A stretch of DNA of 19,025 bases from assembly GCA_028723545.1 (NCBI GenBank), contig JAQYER010000012.1, positions 1 to 19,025 of the forward strand, read 5' to 3'. A program made the position numbers and the translations under genes. Positions 1 through 7,150 of the stretch are shown piece by piece. Source of the stretch: Caryophanales bacterium. Lineage in GTDB: Bacteria; Bacillota_I; Bacilli_A; RFN20; CAG-826. How positions within the stretch are numbered: position 1 is the stretch's first letter; each line of letters begins with the position of its first letter. The notes under the pieces were generated by a model. That model was given only the letters and a program-made list of their open reading frames with translations. It had not been told where the DNA came from and did not search any database.

Positions 1-269
1 CCGGCGATCATTCTTAATGTTGTGGATTTACCACATCCAGAAGGTCCAACAAAAACAATAAATTCTTTTTCTTTAATATCTAAATTAAAATCATATACAG
101 CTTGAACATGGTTTGGATAAATCTTATTAATGTTTTTTAAAGAAATACACACTTCTTTAGGGGCAATTTTTGGCTCTTTTCTAGAAATATAAGAATTTAA
201 AAGCATTTCTTTATGAATTTGTTCACGCTTCTTTTCTAATAATTTTTTATTTTTCTTATCTTCATTCAT
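1..269 (-). CDS. Sugar ABC transporter ATP-binding protein (MalK/MsmK/UgpC type), 3' part outside window
   Basis: Only the first 89 codons are inside the window; the gene continues past the left edge. The visible part ends in a Walker A motif, GPSGCGKSTTLRMIAG, preceded by a typical ABC-ATPase beta strand region (ISLKNINKIYPN). The GCGKSTTLRMIAG form is usual for ATPases of CUT1 sugar importers, so this is probably the energising subunit for the two permeases at 8857-10703. The ATG at 269 overlaps the end of the nucleoside hydrolase gene by 8 bases and has a GGAGG ribosome site 9 bases upstream. The ATG four bases further on (265) is in a different frame and is not the start. About 38 charged, Lys/Glu-rich residues come before the ABC domain; MalK/MsmK proteins normally start only a few residues before it, so this extension is unusual. 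Confidence 0.9.
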   Translation of the reverse strand, partial: MNEDKKNKKLLEKKREQIHKEMLLNSYISRKEPKIAPKEVCISLKNINKIYPNHVQAVYDFNLDIKEKEFIVFVGPSGCGKSTTLRMIA

Positions 270-1206
270 CTTCTTTTTCCTCCAATAGCCATCCTTCAAT
301 TTTATCTTCGATTTCTTTAAATGATTTATTAGCTTTAAGAATATAGAAATTACCATTTTTATTTAATTGGAATTTCGTAATTCCTTTTTCATCAATATCA
401 ATATTTCCAGGTCCAACTTCATTAAACAAATCATCTTCAATGCAAGCACGATATATCGCGATTAAATCCCATGAACTTCTTGAACAATCTTGATTTTTGT
501 AAATATATCTTTGATAAGCATAACTTACGATATTTTTATCATGATATTTATTGACTAATTTCGCTCCAACATTAATATCTTTCCCTAAAGTGTAATCAAT
601 CATTGTTGTTTTAACTTTTAAATTATTTAAACAATATGTGCTTTCTTTTAAGGCAGTTAATAGGTTATATTCTCCATTAATTAAATCAGATTTGATTTCT
701 GTTATTTCCGGAAATGATCCTCCCATAATATATATTTCTTTAACATTTTGATTAATGAGTTCTAATCCAGATAAACAACTAAATTCATCTCCATTAGAAG
801 TCATTAAATAATATAGATTAACTAGTTGACCAATAAACACTAAAGTGATGTCTTTATTATTAGCAATTTTTTGTCTTAATAATTTAATTGAATCAACCAT
901 TTCTTCTTTAGAATTGTGTTTATGATAAAAAGCATTAACAGTTGGTTCGTTATATGAATTTTTGATTAATTCATCCTTGAAGAGAGGCCCGTTATAGACC
1001 CCTACTTCAAGATTAGAATTATTATAGTAATTATTAATTGCTTCAACGATTAAAGGACCATATTTATCACTTGTCGTGTGAGTAATGCATAATAAATTAA
1101 TTAAATGGTGATTGTGGAAAATATTCGCTAAAGCGACCGCTCCAACATCATCAACATCACTACCTAAATCAGTATCTAAAATAAGGTTTTTAATCATTGT
1201 TTTCAT
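262..1206 (-). CDS. Nucleoside hydrolase (IunH family), stand-alone
   Basis: 314 residues, the usual length for inosine/uridine-preferring nucleoside hydrolases, which split the N-glycosidic bond of ribonucleosides in the cytoplasm. The N-terminal Ca-site motif is present as DTDLGSDVDD (residues 11-20). An MGG segment (161-163), a GEYN segment (178-181, equivalent to the AEFN substrate loop) and the C-terminal metal Asp (WD, 246-247) follow. The His that precedes this Asp in classical enzymes is Trp here, so substrate choice may differ from inosine/uridine hydrolases; some relatives act on other N-glycosides. No signal peptide. The start at 1206 overlaps the upstream deacetylase gene by 17 bases and lacks a strong ribosome site, suggesting translational coupling; Met4 is an alternative start. 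It lies between the deacetylase and the ABC ATPase at the end of the long operon. A second nucleoside hydrolase domain is fused to the regulator at 12144-13937. Confidence 0.88.
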   Translation of the reverse strand: MKTMIKNLILDTDLGSDVDDVGAVALANIFHNHHLINLLCITHTTSDKYGPLIVEAINNYYNNSNLEVGVYNGPLFKDELIKNSYNEPTVNAFYHKHNSKEEMVDSIKLLRQKIANNKDITLVFIGQLVNLYYLMTSNGDEFSCLSGLELINQNVKEIYIMGGSFPEITEIKSDLINGEYNLLTALKESTYCLNNLKVKTTMIDYTLGKDINVGAKLVNKYHDKNIVSYAYQRYIYKNQDCSRSSWDLIAIYRACIEDDLFNEVGPGNIDIDEKGITKFQLNKNGNFYILKANKSFKEIEDKIEGWLLEEKEDE

Positions 1207-1894
1207 TTAATAATATTTCTTTGTTCGTGCCATAAAAAATATCTTCATGGCCACTTAATTTCTTTAATATGTCCTCAAATTTATCCCAAGCATCATATAA
1301 ATCAAATTCGTATGCATGTCCCCAAATATAAAAGATTTTGTCTTCGTTTGGTTTTAATGAAATAAATTCATCAACTAAGCGATTTAAATTATCAAAATCC
1401 ATGCAATGGACAGTTGGTCTAAATCTTAATAAATCATCTTGTTTATCAAAATTATATGTTGCCCATATTGTGCGAGAATATTTGATTTTTGTTTTTGATT
1501 TAATTAAGTTCACTACTCGATCATCATATGTCCCAAAAGGATATGCCATTCCAACAATCGGATAATTAGATAATTTTTCTAAAAAGATTCGATCATCTTC
1601 AATATTTCTAACAACACTTTCATCGCTTTCTTTAACTAAATCAGGATGATATGTCGTGTGAACAGCAATTTCATGACCTTTATATAAATCGCGAACTTCA
1701 TATACGCTAACTTTATTATGGGTTGCTTGGTGACCATCATAACAAATAGTCCCAGGCAAATCTAAAGATAAGGAATTTAAATTCCAAGTACATTTCAAAT
1801 TATATTTATTAAATAATTCAATTAATCTTCGATCTTGAGTTACCCCATCATCAAAGCTAAATGTTAATGCTTTTCTTTTGTTGCCTGGGAACAT
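1190..1894 (-). CDS. Polysaccharide deacetylase-like protein (CE4/NodB fold), cytoplasmic
   Basis: 234 residues. The CE4 signature motifs are visible: motif 1 TFSFDDG (11-17, catalytic and metal Asp 15/16), motif 2 HTTYHP (79-84, zinc ligands His79 and His83), motif 3 YPFGTYDD (118-125), and a late WGH segment (191-193) that can supply the general acid His. The domain starts at residue 9 with no signal peptide or membrane segment, so it should act inside the cell, unlike wall-acting peptidoglycan deacetylases. In this setting it may deacetylate an imported oligosaccharide. The CE4 fold also includes PuuE-type allantoinase, worth remembering beside a nucleoside hydrolase, although PuuE proteins are longer. 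It starts 5 bp after the surface protein gene and overlaps the downstream hydrolase gene by 17 bp. Confidence 0.87.
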   Translation of the reverse strand: MFPGNKRKALTFSFDDGVTQDRRLIELFNKYNLKCTWNLNSLSLDLPGTICYDGHQATHNKVSVYEVRDLYKGHEIAVHTTYHPDLVKESDESVVRNIEDDRIFLEKLSNYPIVGMAYPFGTYDDRVVNLIKSKTKIKYSRTIWATYNFDKQDDLLRFRPTVHCMDFDNLNRLVDEFISLKPNEDKIFYIWGHAYEFDLYDAWDKFEDILKKLSGHEDIFYGTNKEILLNENND

Positions 1895-1899
1895 ATTAA

Positions 1900-4197
1900 T
1901 TAATCTTCTTTCTTTTTAAGTGAAACTAAAGCGATACCCGCTAATGCAAGTCCAGAAATGATCGCGCTTGTTGCAATAATAGAACCTTTGCAACCTTTCT
2001 TTTCTTCTGTGTTACCTGGTTCTTCTTCTCCTGGTTCTTCATCTCCTGGATCAACAACTGGAGCAGCTTTAATTGTTACATTATATGTAACAGTGAATCC
2101 TTCATATGTAACAGTTAATGTTAAGCTTTCTGAAGCAGCACTTGAATTAAATCCAGTAACCATTTCTTTTGTGATATTAACATCTTCTGTTGCGCCTGAT
2201 GCTTTATTAACAGTAATTACACCACCAGTAACGTCTAATTGTTCATTGATTTCATATTCAACTTTTGTAGGAGCAGTTTTTAAGCTAATTCCTGTAATAT
2301 AATCAACGACATTTACTTCAAATGTTGCGGTTAATCCTTCATATGTAACTGTGACTGTTTGTGTTCCTAATGTGTTTTTATCGTAACCACTAATCATTTC
2401 AGAAGTAATTTCAATTTGTGATTTTGCACCTGAAGCATATACTTGGTTAACAACTAATCCGGCAATATCTAATTCTTCACCATAATTATATGTTGTCTTA
2501 GTTGGGTTAGACGCAACTTCAATAGATGAAACATAGTCAACAACATTTACTTCAAATGTTGCAGTTAATCCATTATAAGTAACTGTGACTGTTTGAGTTC
2601 CTAATGTGTTCTTGTCGTAGCCACTAACCATATCAAGAGTTACTTCAAATGGTTCTTCTGTTCCGCTACGATATACTTTTGAAGCTGAAATTCCAGTTAA
2701 ATCTAATTCTTCACCATAATTATAAGTTGTTTTAGTTGGGTTAGTTTTAATTTGAATAGAATCAACTTTATCATTAACAGTTACATTATATGATGTTTCA
2801 AGAGTAGCGTTAGTAATTGAATCAACTGCTGAGATTGCAACTTGGTATTGTCCAGGTGTGTTTGATTTATAGCTAGAAGAATCAATTGTGTATAAATCTT
2901 TATCTAATACAAATGATGTTCCATCTCGTCTTTGAGCAGTAACAACAACACTTTCACTTGAATATGCTTCATCACAATCAAATGATGTTTTTGTTGAATT
3001 AACACTGATGCTAGTTACTGTTCTTGAAAGAGGGAATAATTCGAAATTATCGAATTTTAAATTAGTTGTTTTGCTTCCTGCTGCTGCAAAAACAATTGCG
3101 AATTGTTGCCAGAAGTTAGCGTTTTTAGTAGAAGTGAAAAGAATATCTGCTTCGAAATGAGTTCCATCCCAATATGGATTTGTAATATATTCATTTGGTC
3201 CAGACGCTGAAGAAATATCACCATTTGGGAAAAGAGTATAACATCCATCATTGGTGTCATTATATTTGAAATATAATTCAATTGAATCATTCGCTAAAAC
3301 GTCGATACTTAAACGATATGATTGATCAGAAGTAACATTCCAGAATTGGTTGAAATAAAATGCTGGCCAAATTGTATCTGCTGAAGCGTTTTCATAAACA
3401 ACATCTAAATAATGTCCATGAGTTTCGTCGTTTTTGATATCGACTGTTGTCATAGAAGCATTATAAATATTTGGAATTGAAGAATCATTATTTGCTGGAG
3501 CGGCAGTGCCAACAGCAAATTGTTCAAAATCCATTGCATATACACCAGTTTCTTTAGCAACAAATGATCCAACAACAATATTGTCCCCAATATTAGCATT
3601 AGAAATTGTTATTTTTGCATATGGACGGCAATCTTCACCATTAGCTTTTTCTCTAGCGTGAATATTAAATTTTAAAATGTTATCTTTATAAGATAAATTG
3701 TAAACATGCGCTGCGTCACAAATAGATGGAACGCCATTTGTGATAGTAACACCAGTCCATTGATCTTGAACTGAGAATTCATACCAAACAGTGCTACCAG
3801 AATCAACATTTGAAAGGTCTAAATAAGTAGATATTTCATAAGACGATCCGACAGATAATTTCTTTAATCCGCCATTGCTACCAATGCCAACGATACGAGC
3901 ATATCCTCCACCATCATCACCAATAATAGCAAGGTCGAGTGCTTTTTCACCGTTAACGTCGATGACGGTTGCGTCAACATCTTCACGAAGCCAATATAAG
4001 CCATCGTCAAATACTTGTTGTGCGCTAGCAGAGCCTAATCCCAGACCATCTAAATGATAATCATAAGCTGTTTCCACAAGTCGCTTAGCATTTGTTTCGC
4101 CTGCTGCTTTTACTTGTGTTGTTTGGCTTACTCCAATTACTCCAGATGTTAGAGCGAATGAAGCAAGCATAGTTAAGGCAAGTGTTTTAACTTTCAT
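1900..4197 (-). CDS. Cell-surface protein: signal peptide, carbohydrate-binding-like domains, Ig-like (Big_3) repeats, Cys-containing C-terminal anchor
   Basis: 765 residues. An export signal covers about residues 1-32 (hydrophobic core, then VKA before AGE). Two beta-rich regions (about 35-215 and 215-390) resemble CBM4/9-type jelly-roll modules, each with the typical late 'F-N' and 'MDFEQF/LKFDNFELF' strands. Four Ig-like units follow: a divergent one (about 393-477), two nearly identical 78-residue units (478-555, 556-633) and a third related one (634-713). The pattern PTKTTYNYGEELD then TVTVTYNG matches bacterial Ig-like group 3. The C-terminus has a Pro/Glu linker, KKGCKGS (733-739), a hydrophobic helix (740-758) and KKKED. 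That is the layout of a sorting signal, but there is no LPXTG. The likely role is holding a glycan near the cell. Ribosome site GGAGGA lies just before the ATG. It has no catalytic motif that I recognise. Confidence 0.85.
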   Translation of the reverse strand: MKVKTLALTMLASFALTSGVIGVSQTTQVKAAGETNAKRLVETAYDYHLDGLGLGSASAQQVFDDGLYWLREDVDATVIDVNGEKALDLAIIGDDGGGYARIVGIGSNGGLKKLSVGSSYEISTYLDLSNVDSGSTVWYEFSVQDQWTGVTITNGVPSICDAAHVYNLSYKDNILKFNIHAREKANGEDCRPYAKITISNANIGDNIVVGSFVAKETGVYAMDFEQFAVGTAAPANNDSSIPNIYNASMTTVDIKNDETHGHYLDVVYENASADTIWPAFYFNQFWNVTSDQSYRLSIDVLANDSIELYFKYNDTNDGCYTLFPNGDISSASGPNEYITNPYWDGTHFEADILFTSTKNANFWQQFAIVFAAAGSKTTNLKFDNFELFPLSRTVTSISVNSTKTSFDCDEAYSSESVVVTAQRRDGTSFVLDKDLYTIDSSSYKSNTPGQYQVAISAVDSITNATLETSYNVTVNDKVDSIQIKTNPTKTTYNYGEELDLTGISASKVYRSGTEEPFEVTLDMVSGYDKNTLGTQTVTVTYNGLTATFEVNVVDYVSSIEVASNPTKTTYNYGEELDIAGLVVNQVYASGAKSQIEITSEMISGYDKNTLGTQTVTVTYEGLTATFEVNVVDYITGISLKTAPTKVEYEINEQLDVTGGVITVNKASGATEDVNITKEMVTGFNSSAASESLTLTVTYEGFTVTYNVTIKAAPVVDPGDEEPGEEEPGNTEEKKGCKGSIIATSAIISGLALAGIALVSLKKKED
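1903..2001 (-). other. C-terminal cell-surface anchoring signal (Cys-Lys-Gly-Ser followed by a membrane helix)
   Basis: This is the segment of the surface protein gene that encodes the last 33 residues. It reads KKGCKGS, then about 19 hydrophobic residues, then a Lys/Asp tail. A conserved Cys placed at the start of a C-terminal helix is the design of MYXO-CTERM and Synerg-CTERM sorting signals, which are linked to rhomboid-like or CPBP-type proteases; it is not an LPXTG sortase signal. The processing enzyme is not in this window. The role is inferred from layout only. Confidence 0.55.
2299..2766 (-). repeat. Two tandem 234-bp near-identical Ig-domain repeats
   Basis: Two adjacent 78-codon units (2533-2766 and 2299-2532) encode the central Ig-like domains of the surface protein. 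The stretches encoding PTKTTYNYGEELD and the block from SGYDKNTLGTQTVTVTY to VNVVDY are almost the same at DNA level, while the part between them differs. This indicates a recent duplication or ongoing homogenisation by recombination, with the variable middle region under different selection. Confidence 0.85.
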
Positions 4198-4219
4198 AAG
4201 TCCTCCATTTTTATTTTAA

Positions 4220-4245
4220 GCTGGCTTTAAATAATAATAGCCAGC
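4220..4245 (-). promoter_or_regulatory. Intercistronic RNA hairpin
   Basis: The 62-bp gap between the GH-like lipoprotein gene and the surface protein gene contains perfect 7-bp arms, GCTGGCT (4220-4226) and AGCCAGC (4239-4245), with a 12-base loop. The stem is G+C-rich in a region that is otherwise very A+T-rich. It is not followed by a clean U-run in the transcribed (minus) direction; the sequence continues TTAAAATAAAAATGGAGGA into the next ribosome site. It is better read as an attenuator or mRNA-stability/processing element than a full terminator. Confidence 0.55.
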
Positions 4246-4259
4246 AATTAAAACCAATA

Positions 4260-7148
4260 TTAAATAGCTTCAGTGATACAAATATTGTCAATAATCATGA
4301 CACCTCTACCACATAAGCCAATAAGCATGTAATAATCGGTCGCATTTCCAGTTGTTAAATAAGTTGTCATTTTCTTTCTTTGATTAATTGTGACATTTCC
4401 ACCAAAATTAATTACTTTTGAATCACTGTCGGCTCTTGAACTACTTCTAAATAACATATAAGCATATCCTGAGCTTTCGTTATCAGTGTTTAACATAATT
4501 TTTTCAGTTATTTTATAATCAAAAACAATTTTGTATTTAGTATTAGCTTTAAATTTCATATATTTTGAATTTGAATAGAAGAATTCAAACCAATCATTAT
4601 CTTTAAAAGCTTTATATGTTTCTTCTTCAATTCGTGAAGAGAATGAGAAATTGCCATCAATAACTTCTTCTTTATTATTTGTTAATGAACCCCAACGATT
4701 AAATCCATATGTAAATGTTGAGTCATTGCACACTCCATTTTCAAATCCTTCAACATAACCAGGAGTTAATTTTTCTTCATCATATGGACGAACATTTCTT
4801 TCAATTGGGTGGTCTTCACCTTTAACAATTGTTCCTTTCGCGTTTTCTAAAAGGTTAATGTTATCAATAATGTATCCACCGACATTTTTCTCACCGAAAA
4901 CAAAATGTAATCCTTCTTGTTTTCCGCTAACGAATGTAAATGTTTTATTAGTTAATTGTTCATCTGGACGATCATACCATTCGCCAATGATTTGTTCATT
5001 TCCTTCTCCATCAACTAATTTAAGATATGAATAAGCACCATTACCACCAACTGAATATCCTTTTGTATCAAAAGAAATAGTATATGAGGTATTTGGTTTA
5101 ATTTTTAATAATTCTGGATCAGAGAATAATCCATCATTTTCTTTATGTGGTACGATCGCATCAATAACAATCGCTCCATCATTATTTTTGCCAATTTGTT
5201 CTTCAACATGGCAAATATCAGTATCACTATACCAAGCATTGTCAACTGAAAGAAGATTATAATCTTTATTAATTCTAGTAATATATCCAGTCTTTTCAGC
5301 AATTCTCATATTGCCAACTTGGATTTTGTTTTCGTATCCACCAGTGCCAATAATTTCAAGGTGAGCATTGGAAATATCTTCAGTCGAGAATGAAATAGTT
5401 TTAATAGCTTTTTCTTCTGAAACATCTTGCCAATTAGCTAATTTAATATTTTTTGATCCATTAACAAGATGTAATTCATAACCTGATTCATCACCGAAAA
5501 GATAATCTTTTAATTCAAATGATGGAGTGTATTCAAATGTTACTTCATATTGTTTGTTGGCTTTTAATTTATGAGAATTAGTATTTTCATATTTAAATGA
5601 AGAATCGATATCTTTTAATTGTTTAGCGTTACCAATATTAATTTTTCCTAATGGATAAATCTTATTATCGTAGTCACCCACATTAGCGAAACGAATATGA
5701 GGATTTCCATCTTTATCAACGATTGAAATCGCTAAAGTGTATTCGCCATCACTTAATGATGAATCGATTTTAATATCGGAATAAACATTTAATATTTCCC
5801 CATTTGTTAAAATGCGTAAATCATAATCTTTATTATCATATGTTTGTTTAATTTTGCCATTTTGGTCAATAATCATTAAACGAATATTATGGTCTTCTAA
5901 TGTAAATCTTCCGACTCCAGAATTAGAAATTGTCACTAATGTATGAGCGATATTACCTTGTTTAACAGTTTCAGGATATTGAGCTGAATCAATTTTGAAT
6001 CGATATCCCATTTTAATATTTCCACGGTCAAATACATCAGCGTATTCACTTTCAAGAATATTAATAACTTCAGTATTTACCCATCCAAGAGCGGTTGAAT
6101 AATTGCATCGAGATTTAAATAATAATTCATCAGTTGCTTCCATTGGGCTCATTCCTAATGAACCACTTTTATAATTAGCGATGCCAGAGAAATATTCACC
6201 AGAAATAGATGTTTTCTTTCCACTTCTAAATAAGTCCACTAAAGCTTTTTCATCAGTCGCGTATTTAGTGCATCCATTACCCGCTAAACCATCACGACGA
6301 TATCCAACATTATCTAAATACATCGCATGGTCGATGCTTGAGAATGATAAATAATCTTCATATGAACAGTTTCCATATGTTGAAGCAGTTGAACCATCTT
6401 TATTACCGCCTTGATAATCCCAAGAATTTGATAAGAATAATTGAATACCATTTTTAGCAAATCTTTCTTGGTATTGATCAGTGATATACGCTAAAGTTTC
6501 CATTCTTTCATTCATGTTTGCAAAAGAGTGACCACTATGCCATTCGCCATACATTCCATATCCACGAATATCCACAGTGTCTAAATAAACATTATCAATA
6601 TATCTTTCTGCTAATTTATCTAAGAAATTTTCAAATAGTCGTTGATATGTTGGGTCAGTTAAATCATTGACTCTCGCCATCATATCGCCACTATATTGAT
6701 ATTCTTCATAATGAACATTATATGGAGCTTCATTAATCCATTTAGGCGCTCCAAAATATACTTCAGGTAAAGATAATGAGTCAGTACAAATACGGAAATT
6801 AATTCGTTTGCCTAAATTGGTCCAATAATCAATTGTTTTATCAATTAATGACCAATCAAAATTACCAGGAGTTTTTTCAATTAACGCCCAAGAAGTTTGA
6901 ATTCCAATTACATCGCATTCTGGGATTGTGCCGTTTTTACCTAAATCTAATTTTCCAAGTTCGGTTTGTTCTTCTAATGCACACCAACCCATTCCGTCAT
7001 TGTGGAGTTGGCCAGATATTGTTTGAGGATATGTTTTTACATATCCACTAGCGATTCCTTTACCAGCAATATCATCAATACCTCCGCCAGAACATGAAGA
7101 TAATAATAAAGCTAAGCTAGATAATAATAAATATTTCTTTGTGTTCAT
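4260..7148 (-). CDS. Lipoprotein with glycoside-hydrolase-like TIM barrel, DUF4832 and C-terminal carbohydrate-binding-like modules
   Basis: 962 residues. Residues 1-19 form a lipoprotein signal (LALLLSSC, Cys19), so the protein should sit on the outer face of the membrane. Residues about 30-320 look like a clan GH-A/GH42-like barrel: IGIQTSWALIEKTPGNFDWS, KRINFRICTDS, then DIRGYGMYGEWHSG with Glu202 as candidate acid/base, and SISGEYFSG with Glu318 as candidate nucleophile. Residues about 320-505 match the DUF4832 pattern that often follows such barrels (GYRFKIDSAQYPETVKQG, SNSGVGRF). Three beta-rich segments after that (about 510-620, 625-780, 790-960) resemble CBM modules. It is probably an extracellular glycosidase that trims a polysaccharide for the ABC importer; the substrate cannot be read from sequence. 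It begins 2 bp after the upstream gene, and the long Ser/Gly stretch after Cys19 is a normal tether. Confidence 0.82.
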   Translation of the reverse strand: MNTKKYLLLSSLALLLSSCSGGGIDDIAGKGIASGYVKTYPQTISGQLHNDGMGWCALEEQTELGKLDLGKNGTIPECDVIGIQTSWALIEKTPGNFDWSLIDKTIDYWTNLGKRINFRICTDSLSLPEVYFGAPKWINEAPYNVHYEEYQYSGDMMARVNDLTDPTYQRLFENFLDKLAERYIDNVYLDTVDIRGYGMYGEWHSGHSFANMNERMETLAYITDQYQERFAKNGIQLFLSNSWDYQGGNKDGSTASTYGNCSYEDYLSFSSIDHAMYLDNVGYRRDGLAGNGCTKYATDEKALVDLFRSGKKTSISGEYFSGIANYKSGSLGMSPMEATDELLFKSRCNYSTALGWVNTEVINILESEYADVFDRGNIKMGYRFKIDSAQYPETVKQGNIAHTLVTISNSGVGRFTLEDHNIRLMIIDQNGKIKQTYDNKDYDLRILTNGEILNVYSDIKIDSSLSDGEYTLAISIVDKDGNPHIRFANVGDYDNKIYPLGKINIGNAKQLKDIDSSFKYENTNSHKLKANKQYEVTFEYTPSFELKDYLFGDESGYELHLVNGSKNIKLANWQDVSEEKAIKTISFSTEDISNAHLEIIGTGGYENKIQVGNMRIAEKTGYITRINKDYNLLSVDNAWYSDTDICHVEEQIGKNNDGAIVIDAIVPHKENDGLFSDPELLKIKPNTSYTISFDTKGYSVGGNGAYSYLKLVDGEGNEQIIGEWYDRPDEQLTNKTFTFVSGKQEGLHFVFGEKNVGGYIIDNINLLENAKGTIVKGEDHPIERNVRPYDEEKLTPGYVEGFENGVCNDSTFTYGFNRWGSLTNNKEEVIDGNFSFSSRIEEETYKAFKDNDWFEFFYSNSKYMKFKANTKYKIVFDYKITEKIMLNTDNESSGYAYMLFRSSSRADSDSKVINFGGNVTINQRKKMTTYLTTGNATDYYMLIGLCGRGVMIIDNICITEAI

Positions 7149-7150
7149 AA

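Noticed and set aside
1190..1894. Firm assignment of the CE4 protein as a PuuE-type allantoinase
   Set aside because: The protein is shorter than PuuE and its motifs are those shared across CE4; only the neighbouring nucleoside hydrolase supports the idea.
1900..4197. LPXTG sortase motif in the surface protein
   Set aside because: No LPXTG-like pentapeptide is present before the C-terminal helix; the segment is KKGCKGS.
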